From Massilia sp. 9I (GTDB lineage: Bacteria > Pseudomonadota > Gammaproteobacteria > Burkholderiales > Burkholderiaceae_D), in NCBI RefSeq assembly GCF_902506415.1, contig NZ_LR733275.1, positions 1,251,651-1,315,650 of the forward strand: DNA of 64,000 nucleotides. The letters are read 5' to 3'. The notes below the pieces were generated by a model. That model was not told the DNA's origin. It saw only the letters and a program-made list of their open reading frames with translations, and searched no databases. The position numbers were made by a program, and so were the translations under genes. Below are positions 46,247 to 57,289 of the stretch, piece after piece (position 1 is the first letter of the stretch; each line of letters starts with the position of its first letter).

Positions 46247-46411
46247 GCGGCCATTATAACGCCGGGATTACTGTATGCCCATCCAGCTATGCAACAATTG
46301 CCACCTTCCGTACCGAGTTGGCATTGCACTTCGCCGCATCCGCGCTAGTCTGGAAGACCAGGTGGCGGCAGGACGCCGTTGCCGCATGCACAACACAAAT
46401 CGGAGGGTGAC

Positions 46412-46924
46412 ATGGCAAGCAGCAAAGATCCAGGCATGGGCGCACCGGGGGCATTCCCGGTCGACCGGCCAACCGAGGCCCTGGTGCGCGACCACGACAT
46501 GGTGCGCTCACTCAGTGACAAATACCTGAACAGCGACAGCCAGGAAGTGAAGATGCAGGCCGGGAAGCAGATCCTGCAGGCCCTGCACATGCATTCGCGG
46601 TTAGAGGAGTCCGTGTTCTACCCGGCGGTGCGCTGCATCGACGAGGCGCTGATCAAGCATTTCGAGCAGGATCACCAGAAGGTCGACGACCTGCTGGCGA
46701 CGCTGGACGGCATGTCGCTGGGGGATGCCCACAGCGACGCCCTGATGCGCGAACTGATCAGTGCGGTCTCGGCGCACATCCAGGAAGAGGAAAACGAGCT
46801 GTTCCCGCGCATCGACGGTTCCGGCGTGGACATGACATCGGTGGGGCTGCAGATGCAGTCCTTCGAAGCCAATATGGTGCACACGCAGGCTCAGCTGAGC
46901 GACCAGGGGGCGATGCGGCGCTGA
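46412..46924 (+). CDS. Hemerythrin-domain protein
   Basis: A 170-residue four-helix protein with di-iron ligands arranged as in hemerythrin cation-binding domains: RDHDMVR (~26), HMHSRLEESVFYP (~60), HFEQDHQKVDDLL (~85) and HIQEEENELFP (~122). It may bind O2, NO or sense iron or oxidants, and resembles the stress-related HHE proteins rather than Ric/YtfE, since it has no N-terminal ScdA domain. The start at 46412 has GGAGGGTGAC upstream. Monocistronic, divergent from uvrD. Confidence 0.9.
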   Translation: MASSKDPGMGAPGAFPVDRPTEALVRDHDMVRSLSDKYLNSDSQEVKMQAGKQILQALHMHSRLEESVFYPAVRCIDEALIKHFEQDHQKVDDLLATLDGMSLGDAHSDALMRELISAVSAHIQEEENELFPRIDGSGVDMTSVGLQMQSFEANMVHTQAQLSDQGAMRR

Positions 46925-46935
46925 CTGCCCCAGGT

Positions 46936-47340
46936 CTAGCGGCCTGCCGACCGGGTAGTTGGATATTCCGGCAGGCCATCGTGCAAGTCCATCCAGCGCA
47001 GGCGGCTGCGCACGAAGGTGTGGTCGCCCGGCGGCGCCTGCTCGGGATCGTCCAGGCTGGCGCTGGTGATGTCGAGCTCTTCCGGCCAGCGCGCATCCTC
47101 GAAGGTGAGCGTGGTGCCGCATTGTGGGCAAAAACCGCGCAGTACGTGCTCGCTTGAAGCGAAGCGTTGCGGCTCGCCCTTGGTATAGCGAAAGTCGGCG
47201 CGGCGCGCGCTGAACCAGGCCAGTGCCGGCGCGCCGGAAATCCGGCGGCAGTCGGTGCAATGGCACAAGGTGTTGTTGAAAATTTCGCCTGTCACGGTGT
47301 AGCGAACTGCACCGCAGAAACAACCTCCCTGTAAGTTCAT
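46936..47340 (-). CDS. GFA (glutathione-dependent formaldehyde-activating) family protein
   Basis: A 134-residue zinc protein of the GFA/CENP-V fold. Zinc ligands are C-F-C (GGCFCGAVRY, ~6-8), C-H-C-T-D-C (~26-31) and C-P-Q-C (~76-79). Gfa is reported to speed formation of S-hydroxymethylglutathione, although most family members are uncharacterised. The glutathione-dependent formaldehyde dehydrogenase gene lies 3 kb away at 50292. The start at 47340 has GGAGA; a longer form is not supported. Confidence 0.88.
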   Translation of the reverse strand: MNLQGGCFCGAVRYTVTGEIFNNTLCHCTDCRRISGAPALAWFSARRADFRYTKGEPQRFASSEHVLRGFCPQCGTTLTFEDARWPEELDITSASLDDPEQAPPGDHTFVRSRLRWMDLHDGLPEYPTTRSAGR

Positions 47341-47562
47341 CTTGGTCTCCTTTCTGGCAGCCAACAACAGACTCAACAGTATAAGCGGCCCATCCTTTCG
47401 CGCGCCGCCCGATTGTCTTTTCGCTTATTTTAAAAAGAGATTCGCGACACATCGCGTGGCCCGCAGGACCATATCGTACCGAAGCCTTATCTTCCGCATG
47501 CCACGTTTCGGGCCAGACACTTTTTGCGTGTGGAAGGATTTCTTACCCAAAGGAGAATTCTT

Positions 47563-48111
47563 ATGCTGAACCGCGTAGTTACCGTTGCCGCGCTTGCCGT
47601 CGGCGGCATGATGCTGTCCAAAAAACTGAAACAAAATCGCCAGGGTTTTGGCGCCAGCTCGTCCGTGACCGAAACGATCGAGATCAACGTCCCGGTCAAG
47701 ACCGCGTACAACCAGTGGACGCAGTTCGAGGACTTCCCGCAGTTCATGAAGAGCGTGAAGGAAATCCGTCAGCTGGACGACAAGCACCTGCACTGGCGCG
47801 CCAACGTGGCGGGCGAAGAGAAACAGTGGGATGCCGAAATCACCGAACAGATCCCGGACAAGCGCATCGCATGGCGCAGCGTCACCGGCGTGAAGAACGG
47901 CGGCGTCGCTGACTTCCACAAGATCTCGGACACCTGCTGCCGCGTCACCGTCCAGATGGATTACGAGCCGGAAAACGCGCTCGAATCCGTGGGCGACGCA
48001 CTCGGCGCCGTGCGCATGGAACTGCGCGGCAACCTGCAGAACTTCAAGGAACTGCTGGAAAAGCGTGGCTCGGAAACCGGAGCATGGCGCGGCCAGATCG
48101 CCCAACATTAA
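47563..48111 (+). CDS. SRPBCC family membrane-anchored protein
   Basis: A 182-residue protein: a short N-terminal hydrophobic anchor (VVTVAALAVGGMMLSKKL, ~5-22), then a START-like SRPBCC cyclase/dehydrase domain (~35-175) with ETIEINVPVKTAYNQWTQFEDFPQFM at its start. Such domains bind hydrophobic ligands; the ligand is not known. The start at 47563 follows AAAGGAG. A strong bidirectional terminator lies 40 bases after the stop. Divergent from the GFA gene. Confidence 0.87.
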   Translation: MLNRVVTVAALAVGGMMLSKKLKQNRQGFGASSSVTETIEINVPVKTAYNQWTQFEDFPQFMKSVKEIRQLDDKHLHWRANVAGEEKQWDAEITEQIPDKRIAWRSVTGVKNGGVADFHKISDTCCRVTVQMDYEPENALESVGDALGAVRMELRGNLQNFKELLEKRGSETGAWRGQIAQH

Positions 48112-48143
48112 TATCGCAGCTGGGCGGTTTTTGACCGTTTGGT

Positions 48144-48183
48144 AAAAAAAGGCCTGCCGCAGTCGATGCGGCAGGCCTTTTTT
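48144..48183. terminator. Bidirectional intrinsic terminator
   Basis: GGCCTGCCGCA (48151-48161) and TGCGGCAGGCC (48167-48177) make a perfect eleven-pair stem with a five-base loop, flanked by seven A on the left and six T on the right. It can stop the SRPBCC transcript from the left and the M56 protease transcript from the right. Confidence 0.9.
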
Positions 48184-48218
48184 CTTGCGTGCGCAGCAAG
48201 GCTGCCCCGCAGGCGGGT

Positions 48219-50042
48219 TCAGCCCGCCTGCGGCACCGGCTTCGCCAAACCTTTCTCACGCGCATCGCGGATCAGGGCGCGCACCGTCTTATCGGCTTCC
48301 TTGCTCTCGCGCTCCATCTCCTTACCGAGCACGCCCATCTTCTTGCCAAGTGCATCCATCGGCTTGCCGGCCTCGCCCATGCGGCGGCCGATCTGGTCCA
48401 TCGATTTCTGCGCCTGACGCATGCCCGGCTCGTTGTGCACCGCGCCCATCTCGCTACCCGCCACCGACATCTGCTGGCCGACTTCGCTCATGCGGCGCTG
48501 GATACGGTCGCGTTCCTTGATGCTGTCGGTCGCCCCCAGCTGCTTGCCGAGCGATTCCATCTCGTCGCCCAGGGTCTTCATGCGGCCTTCGATGGCGCGC
48601 AGCTTGGTCTCGTCCGGCTTGAAGCCCTTCGCCGCGGTATCCATTTCCTTGCCGAGCGCATCCATCTTCTTGCCGTGCACGTCCATTTCCTTGCCAAGGA
48701 CGTCCATCTGCGCGCCCAGCTTGTTCATCGGCGCCCAGGCCGCATCGACCTTGGCCAGCACGTTGGCGTCCTGGATGTAATACGCCTGGCCGCCTTCGCG
48801 GAACCACAGGAAGTCGCCGCCGATGCGCTGCTTGGCTGCCTTGATCTCGGCCCAGTCGTCGCTGCTGCCGCTCATGGTCGTGTTCTTGTCGTTGGCGCGG
48901 ACGACGGCGTAGGGATCTTCCCTGCCTTCCTTGCGCACCACACGGCGGACGGCGGTAGGCCCCGCCGTCGGCTCGGCGTCCGGACGTGCGACAGGCGCGG
49001 CCTGCGGCGCCGGCTGCTCGGCGGCGGCCTGGACCGGCGCGGACCAGGAATAGAAGGCCGCGGCGGTGGCCAGTCCGAGAATCGGCAGGGCGAGTTTCCA
49101 GTTCAGCGGTTCGGCTTCAGGGCGAACCAGGCGTTTGATGCGGGACATAAGCTTTCCTCCATGTGCTGCTTGGGCAAGTTGCGGGGTGAACTGGAACAGG
49201 TCCAGTTCGGACAATGCAAGTGCCAGGCGCCGCGGTTCGCCAAGCGTGCTTGCGGCTACATCATCTGCAATCTGTTCGCGCTCTTCGCGGATCCGGTTCG
49301 ACAGCCACCATACGGCCGGGTGGTAGAACAGCAGGATCTCGATCGCGCTTTGAATCAAATTCACTACGTAATCACAACGGCGTACATGGGCCAGCTCGTG
49401 GGCCAGCAGCGCTTCCAGCAGCTGCGGCGGCATGCCCGACACCAGCGAGGCCGGCACCAGCACCACCGGACGCCACCAGCCGGCCGTCACCGGACTGGTC
49501 AAATCGTCGACGAGGCCCAGCGTGACGCGGCGGACGATGCCCATGCCCTGCGCCATCCGCTCCAGCCGCGCCTGCCAGGCCGGGTCGACCCGGTACTGGC
49601 CGGCACGGCTGCGCCGGCGCACCCAGGCCAGGCCCAGCACCATGCGCAGCGCCAGCAGCCCGGCGCCGAGCGACCAGAACAGCACCACCAGGGGCAGGCG
49701 CTCTTCCAGGGCCATTTCCCAGCCGGCGAAGCGGCCGGCATCGATTGCGATTGCCGGCACCGCAGCGACCGCGCCGCTCACCTGCCCCGCCACCGTCACC
49801 GGCAGCATGGTGGTCACTGGACCGGTATCGGCATCCAGCACGCGCTGCACGGTGCCGGCCAGCGGCAGCGCCGCGCACAGCAACAGGGCTGCGCAAGCGA
49901 CCGCATAGCGCGCCTGTGGACTTGCCTTGCGCATCAGCGCCAGCAGCAGCGCGCAAGCCCAGCCGACCAGCAGTCCCTGCCACAGGAAATCGATCAGTGC
50001 CCAGGCCAGGGCCGGTGCGGCAACATCCAGCAACGCGTTCAT
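48219..50042 (-). CDS. M56 (BlaR1-like) membrane metalloprotease
   Basis: A 607-residue protein. N-terminal helices at ~12-38, ~45-66, ~95-120 and the HELAH zinc motif (ALLAHELAHVRRCD, ~214) define peptidase M56, the BlaR1/MecR1 antirepressor fold. A fourth helix lies at ~325. The periplasmic part is not a penicillin-binding domain. It is a Pro/Ala linker and then, at ~438-590, a Met/Gly-rich heptad array (MDVLGKE, MDVHGKK, MDALGKE and so on). By analogy it could cleave a BlaI-type repressor on a signal, but no blaI gene is adjacent. A dyad operator lies 48 bases upstream of the start. Confidence 0.85.
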   Translation of the reverse strand: MNALLDVAAPALAWALIDFLWQGLLVGWACALLLALMRKASPQARYAVACAALLLCAALPLAGTVQRVLDADTGPVTTMLPVTVAGQVSGAVAAVPAIAIDAGRFAGWEMALEERLPLVVLFWSLGAGLLALRMVLGLAWVRRRSRAGQYRVDPAWQARLERMAQGMGIVRRVTLGLVDDLTSPVTAGWWRPVVLVPASLVSGMPPQLLEALLAHELAHVRRCDYVVNLIQSAIEILLFYHPAVWWLSNRIREEREQIADDVAASTLGEPRRLALALSELDLFQFTPQLAQAAHGGKLMSRIKRLVRPEAEPLNWKLALPILGLATAAAFYSWSAPVQAAAEQPAPQAAPVARPDAEPTAGPTAVRRVVRKEGREDPYAVVRANDKNTTMSGSSDDWAEIKAAKQRIGGDFLWFREGGQAYYIQDANVLAKVDAAWAPMNKLGAQMDVLGKEMDVHGKKMDALGKEMDTAAKGFKPDETKLRAIEGRMKTLGDEMESLGKQLGATDSIKERDRIQRRMSEVGQQMSVAGSEMGAVHNEPGMRQAQKSMDQIGRRMGEAGKPMDALGKKMGVLGKEMERESKEADKTVRALIRDAREKGLAKPVPQAG

Positions 50043-50089
50043 CAGGTCTCCGTTCGGTTGGCTTCAGCACCACCGTTGGCAACTAGATT

Positions 50090-50121
50090 AAAAGTTCTAG
50101 ATAGATTTGTCTAGAACTTTT
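50090..50121. promoter_or_regulatory. Operator-like dyad before the M56 protease gene
   Basis: AAAAGTTCTAGA (50090-50101) and TCTAGAACTTTT (50110-50121) are perfect 12-base inverted arms with an eight-base spacer, and a third CTAGATTA lies at 50083-50090. On the minus strand the dyad overlaps a possible promoter (TAGACA, 15 bases, TTTAAT). BlaI/MecI-type repressors bind such dyads ahead of M56 genes. A terminator reading on the plus strand is possible, but no plus-strand gene ends here. Nothing else is found in 50122-50225. Confidence 0.55.
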
Positions 50122-50225
50122 TTTCTACTTTGCGACGGACGGGGCCGGGGGAGCTTGCAGAGTAAGCGCACAGGCGTGCGCCGGCCAGCGCGGTGCGACA
50201 GGCGGCAAAATCGGCGGTACAGAAT

Positions 50226-50249
50226 GAAAAACGCGGCCCGAGGCCGCGT
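50226..50249 (-). terminator. Intrinsic terminator of the formaldehyde dehydrogenase gene
   Basis: On the minus strand ACGCGGCC (50249-50242) pairs with GGCCGCGT (50238-50231) around a three-base loop, followed by TTTTC. It is 42 bases after the stop codon of the dehydrogenase gene. Confidence 0.8.
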
Positions 50250-50291
50250 GGAGGATGCAGTCGAGCGGACCATGGCGGCCCGCTTCGAGAA

Positions 50292-51398
<1,107 letters not shown>

Positions 51399-51788
51399 GT
51401 GTTCCCTTCCTGAACCGGAGCCGGCGTATTGACAGGTTACGCCATGCTTGCTACGTCATAAAGTTTGAAATGATAACAAGGAGTGCGCCTGCGTGTGGCG
51501 CGCTTCTGCATTAGGGAAGAAAGGGAGAGAGCCGGGGGACTTGCGGAGGGTGTTTGGGGAAAAAAGTAACACGCCAAAAAGGCCGCGGCGTTAAGAAACC
51601 GTTAGCTCGTGACAGAAAGCCGTCAGAAAACTGCGCTTGATCAAAATTTCGTACGCACAATTGAATTCAGCATGCATATATTGATGTGTTTGAAATACAC
51701 TAATTTCACCGCCTACAAGGCGGATTCATAAGCGCACGAGGCCTACAGAGCCAAGGCGTAATACTTTGTTTTTAAACGGAGAATAGTA
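51399..51788. other. Intergenic region frmA / subtilase
   Basis: A 390-base gap between divergent genes. It is more AT-rich than the coding sequence (around 51640-51710), as expected for promoters, and holds a small hairpin (ACCGCC/GGCGGA near 51711). I find no confident promoter pair, RNA gene or reading frame. The subtilase ribosome site, ACGGAG, is at its right end. Confidence 0.4.
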
Positions 51789-53351
<1,563 letters not shown>

Positions 53352-53369
53352 GCCTTGCGCTGCAAGTAC

Positions 53370-53422
53370 AAAGGACGCCCGGGGGGCGTCCTTTGGGACA
53401 CCCTCGGGTGTCCCTTTTTTTT
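53370..53422 (+). terminator. Tandem terminator hairpins after the subtilase
   Basis: Two hairpins in a row: AAAGGACGCCC/GGGCGTCCTTT (53370-53394) and GGGACACCC/GGGTGTCCC (53395-53414), the second followed by eight T (53415-53422). The end of the T-run touches the stop codon of the convergent GNAT gene, so both transcripts may end here. Confidence 0.88.
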
Positions 53423-53931
53423 CATGCGCCCAGTTGCAGGCGCATCGCGTATTCCATGCGCCCGGGTGCCCCGGCCATCGGATAGGCCTCCCCGAGAATG
53501 CGGAAACCCACGCGCTCGTACAGGGCGATCGCGGGCGGGTTGGCGCAGTTCACGCCCAGCCCGACGGTGCGGGCCCCGCGTGCGCGTGCCCAGTCGATCG
53601 CGGCTGCCAGTAGCGCGCCCGCCACGCCCTGCCCGCGGCATTTCGGCGCCACCCACATCTGGTACAGGTTGACGGTGTCCGGGTCGTCCGCATCGACCTT
53701 GGCCCAGGCCTGGCCGACCAGTTCTCCATCGCGTTCGGCGCCAAGGGGGCAGTCGATGCCCGACACGGCAGCCTGTGCCAGGCGCGCGTCCCATTCTTCC
53801 AGCGGCCGTGCCAGCGCCTCCTGCAAGGTAGCGCTGAACGCGTCCGGCGCATCCTCCAGCGCGCGCAGCCGGACGGCGCGATAGGCCGCGCCCTCTTCCG
53901 GCCCCAGGCGGCGGACCAGCATTTCCGCCAT
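53422..53931 (-). CDS. GNAT family N-acetyltransferase
   Basis: A 169-residue acetyltransferase. The acetyl-CoA loop is in VAPKCRGQGVAGALLAAAIDWA (key residues R-x-x-G-x-A, ~105-112), preceded by the beta4 strand VNLYQMW and followed by VNCANPPAIALYERVGFRILG (~140), the typical motif B. The acceptor is unknown. The start at 53931 (MAEMLVRRLGPEEG) overlaps the M28 peptidase stop by four bases (ATGA), so it is translated behind that gene. A much longer reading upstream is only the antiparallel shift of the M28 gene. Confidence 0.9.
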   Translation of the reverse strand: MAEMLVRRLGPEEGAAYRAVRLRALEDAPDAFSATLQEALARPLEEWDARLAQAAVSGIDCPLGAERDGELVGQAWAKVDADDPDTVNLYQMWVAPKCRGQGVAGALLAAAIDWARARGARTVGLGVNCANPPAIALYERVGFRILGEAYPMAGAPGRMEYAMRLQLGA

Positions 53932-55367
53932 CAGTTGGCGGCTTTCAGCGCGCGGCCCTTGGCTGCGTAATTCGCTGCTTTCGGTGCATCGGTCCAGGCC
54001 GGGCTTGCCGTGTCGTTGGCGACGTCGAAGACGCCCTGCGCCAGCATGCGGGTCACGCGCGCCATGTTCTCGTAATCGAGCTTGTCCCAGGTGTCGTCCT
54101 TGCCGTGGTAGTCGGGGAAGCCGTAGGCCACCGACAGCGTATGCGCCGGCACGCCGACGTCGGCCAGCGACTGGTTGTCGGCGCGCGAGAAGAAGGCGTC
54201 GCTGAAGGATGCGTGCTTCCACAGGCGCACGCCGGTCTGGTCGGCCGACTTCTTGAGCATGCCGCCGAGGGTCGAGAAATCGAAGCCGGTCATCGCGATC
54301 GAGTTTTCCTGCTTGCCTTCGCTGTCGTCGGTGCGGCCGGTCTGCTCGAGGTTGATGTTGACCACCGTGTCCTTCAGCGGAAACACCGGATGACGCGCGT
54401 AGTATTTCGAACCGAGCATGCCGAGTTCTTCGCCGAAGAAGGTCATGAACACGATGCTGCGGCGCGGACGCTCCTTGCGCGAAGCCAGCTGGCTGGCGGC
54501 CTCGATCACCGACACCACGCCGCTGGCGTCGTCGTTGGCGCCGTTATAGACCTCGCCGTCGCGGATACCGACGTGGTCGTGGTGGGCCGTCATCAGGACG
54601 TAGGTGTTCTTCAGGCTTGGGTCGGAACCGCGCAGCACGCCGATCACGTTGCGCAGCTTGACCGGCCGCACGCTGGCCGCCGCGACCTGCACGTTGACCG
54701 TTGCGCCGCCACGTTCGAGGATGTCGGCCGGGTTCGGCGCATGCAGGACCAGCACCGGCGGTGCGCCCTTCACCACCGCCTGTTCGGGATTGACCAGCCA
54801 GCCGCCGGTGCCGGCGCCATGGCGCTTCTCGCGGTCGAGCATGATCACCAGTGCCGGTTTGCTCTTGAGTTTTTCCTGCAGCTGGCGCGCGGCGCCGGGC
54901 ACTGGCGCGGCCGGCACCACCAGCACCTTGCCGTTGGCCGCTTCACTGTTCTCCAGCGCGTCCTTCCAACTCATGAACACCGCCGGCGTGTTCGCCAGCG
55001 CGACCGCATCGAGGAAGTTGCCGGTCGCCCCGCCAGCCGGCACGCTGACCGTGTTGCCGTTGGCAGTGATATTCAGGTTCACGTCGCCGGCCTTACGCTC
55101 GGCGTACTGCCAGTTCGCGGTCTGGAAGTAGCCGTCGTCGCCTGCCGGTTCCAGGCCCGCCTTGCGGAACTGGGCCGCGATGTAGTCGGTCGCCATGTCC
55201 TGTCCGCGCGATGGCGTGCCGCGGCCTTCCAGTTGGTCGGAGGCGAGGTACTGCACGTGGGTGCGCAGCGCTTCCGGCGTGATGGTGGCGGTCGGGATCT
55301 GGGCGCAGCTGCTGACGGCCAGCGCGAGGATGAGGGCGGAGACGAGAGGACGGAACGAAGAACGCAT
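53931..55367 (-). CDS. M28 family zinc aminopeptidase, lipoprotein
   Basis: A 478-residue exported peptidase. The start at 55367 gives a lipoprotein signal, LALAVSSCAQ (lipid Cys ~21). A PA domain lies at ~130-250. The di-zinc site shows AHHDHVG (~275), NGANDDASGV (~288), FFGEELGMLG (~321) and DYHGKDDTWD near the C-terminus (~435). The family removes N-terminal residues from peptides, so it could finish digestion begun by the nearby subtilase. A longer start at 55460 has no signal peptide. GNAT gene follows with overlap. Confidence 0.92.
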   Translation of the reverse strand: MRSSFRPLVSALILALAVSSCAQIPTATITPEALRTHVQYLASDQLEGRGTPSRGQDMATDYIAAQFRKAGLEPAGDDGYFQTANWQYAERKAGDVNLNITANGNTVSVPAGGATGNFLDAVALANTPAVFMSWKDALENSEAANGKVLVVPAAPVPGAARQLQEKLKSKPALVIMLDREKRHGAGTGGWLVNPEQAVVKGAPPVLVLHAPNPADILERGGATVNVQVAAASVRPVKLRNVIGVLRGSDPSLKNTYVLMTAHHDHVGIRDGEVYNGANDDASGVVSVIEAASQLASRKERPRRSIVFMTFFGEELGMLGSKYYARHPVFPLKDTVVNINLEQTGRTDDSEGKQENSIAMTGFDFSTLGGMLKKSADQTGVRLWKHASFSDAFFSRADNQSLADVGVPAHTLSVAYGFPDYHGKDDTWDKLDYENMARVTRMLAQGVFDVANDTASPAWTDAPKAANYAAKGRALKAAN

Positions 55368-55573
55368 GTGATTGCTTTCAAAGAACTGGCAAGAAAGGCA
55401 ATATCGCACGGCCGGACCGATGCGGTCAACGTATCGGCCCGGCCGCGCATATGCATGCATATGCCGTCACAGCACGCGTATGCATGCCGGATAAATACTC
55501 GGCCACGGTCTTGCAGCCGCCTGCGCTTGGGTTAAGATCGACCGATTCATGACCATGAAAGGGTGAGGACACG

Positions 55574-57283
55574 ATGATCGTCGGGATCGACCTGGGAACC
55601 ACGAACAGCCTGATCGCCATATGGGAGAACGGCGCGCCGCGCCTGATTCCCAACAGCCTGGGCGAGGTCCTGACACCGTCCTGCGTCAGCGTCGACGAAG
55701 ACGGCAGCATCCTGGTCGGCCGCGCCGCGCGCGAGCGCCTGCAGACACACCCGCAGCACAGCGCCGCCAACTTCAAGCGCATGATGGGCAGCGACAAAAC
55801 GGTCTACCTCGGCAAGCGCGCCTTTCGGCCCGAAGAACTGTCGGCGCTGGTGCTGCGCTCGCTGAAGGAAGACGCCGAGGCGGCGCTGAACCAGCCCGTC
55901 ACGGAAGCCGTGATCACCGTGCCCGCCTACTTCTCCGACGCCCAGCGCAAGGCCACGCGCGCGGCCGGCCAGCTGGCTGGGCTAAAGGTCGAGCGCCTGC
56001 TCAACGAGCCTACCGCGGCGGCCCTGGCCTACGGCATCCACCTGCGCGACGGCGAATCCAAGTTCCTCGTGTTCGACCTGGGCGGCGGCACCTTCGACGT
56101 CTCGGTGCTGGACCTGTTCGAGAACGTCATGGAGGTGCGCGCCTCGGCCGGCGACAACTACCTGGGCGGCGAGGATTTCGTCTCGACCCTGGTGGACCGC
56201 TTCTTCGAGACCGCGAAGGTACCGGAAGCGCTGCGCAGCGACGCGCGCTTCATGCAGGGACTGAGCGCTCAGGTCGAGCAGGCCAAGCGCGCGCTCAGCG
56301 ACTCCCCGCGCACCGTGATCCAGGCGCGCGACGGCGAGAACGAATACCGCATGGAGCTGGACGAAGCGGCCTTCGAGAAGCACTGCGCGCTGCTGCTGGC
56401 GCGCCTGCGCAGCCCGGTCGAACGCGCCCTGCGCGACGCCAGACTGCCGCTGGCGGAACTCGACAACATCGTGCTGGCCGGTGGGGCGACCCGCATGCCC
56501 ATCGTGCGCCGCATGGCGGCGCGCATGTTCGGCCGCTTCCCCTCCTGCGAAATCAACCCGGACGAAGTGGTGGCCCTTGGCGCGGCGGTGCAGGCCGGCC
56601 TGAAGATGCGCGACGCCGCGCTCGACGAGGTGGTGATGACCGACGTGGCGCCCTACTCGCTGGGCGTGAGCACCACGGTGCGCATCGCGGGCGACCAGTT
56701 CTCGCACGGCCACTTCGACCCCATCATCGAACGCAATACCGTGATCCCGGTGAGCCGGGTGAAGCGCTACTACCCGATCCAGGACAACCAGAAAGTGGTG
56801 GAGCTGCAGGTGTTCCAGGGCGAAGCGCGCATGGCCAGCGACAACATCAAGCTGGGCGAGCTGGAAGTGCGCCTGCCCAGCGGCGTCGAGGACCGCGGCG
56901 TCGACGTGCGCTTCACCTACGACGTCAACGGCCTGCTGCAGGTCGAAGCGACGGTGATTGCAACCCGGGAGGTGTTCTCGCTCGTCATCGAAGGCAATCC
57001 CGGCCTGCTCAGCGAGCAGGAGATCGCGCAGCGCTTCAGCGCCCTGTCCGAACTGAAGATCCATCCACGCGACCGGATCGAGAACCGTACCCTTGTGGCG
57101 CGCGCCGAGCGCCTTTACCAGCACCTGCGCGGCATGCCGCGCGAGCAGCTGGGGCGCGAGATCACCCGCTTCGAGACCGCTCTCGAAACCCAGGACCAGC
57201 GCATTATCGCGCCGGCGGCCAAGGCCTTCCGCGAAGTGGTCGATTATTTTGACCACCAGAGCTTCCTGCTGCCGGAGTCCTGA
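55574..57283 (+). CDS. hscC: Hsp70-family chaperone HscC
   Basis: A 569-residue Hsp70. The ATPase domain has GIDLGTTNSLIA (~4-15), the phosphate-2 motif DLGGGTFDVS (~168) and LAGGATRMP (~301). The substrate domain (~370-490) is complete, but the lid is short: total length is near E. coli HscC (556) and below DnaK (638). E. coli HscC (Hsc62) is a specialised Hsp70 that does not replace DnaK and works with J-proteins of the DjlB/DjlC kind. A J-like membrane protein gene follows seven bases later. Start has GAGG six bases upstream. Confidence 0.93.
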   Translation: MIVGIDLGTTNSLIAIWENGAPRLIPNSLGEVLTPSCVSVDEDGSILVGRAARERLQTHPQHSAANFKRMMGSDKTVYLGKRAFRPEELSALVLRSLKEDAEAALNQPVTEAVITVPAYFSDAQRKATRAAGQLAGLKVERLLNEPTAAALAYGIHLRDGESKFLVFDLGGGTFDVSVLDLFENVMEVRASAGDNYLGGEDFVSTLVDRFFETAKVPEALRSDARFMQGLSAQVEQAKRALSDSPRTVIQARDGENEYRMELDEAAFEKHCALLLARLRSPVERALRDARLPLAELDNIVLAGGATRMPIVRRMAARMFGRFPSCEINPDEVVALGAAVQAGLKMRDAALDEVVMTDVAPYSLGVSTTVRIAGDQFSHGHFDPIIERNTVIPVSRVKRYYPIQDNQKVVELQVFQGEARMASDNIKLGELEVRLPSGVEDRGVDVRFTYDVNGLLQVEATVIATREVFSLVIEGNPGLLSEQEIAQRFSALSELKIHPRDRIENRTLVARAERLYQHLRGMPREQLGREITRFETALETQDQRIIAPAAKAFREVVDYFDHQSFLLPES

Positions 57284-57289
57284 GCCGCG

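Noticed and set aside
48222..48728. Repeated short units in the M56 gene that might look like a DNA repeat array or CRISPR.
   Set aside because: The repeats are at protein level (heptads) with varied codons and no spacers; they are coding.
55549..55566. A five-codon reading (ATG ACC ATG AAA GGG TGA) just before hscC that could be a regulatory upstream peptide.
   Set aside because: Too short to judge, no ribosome site of its own and no pause motif; probably chance.
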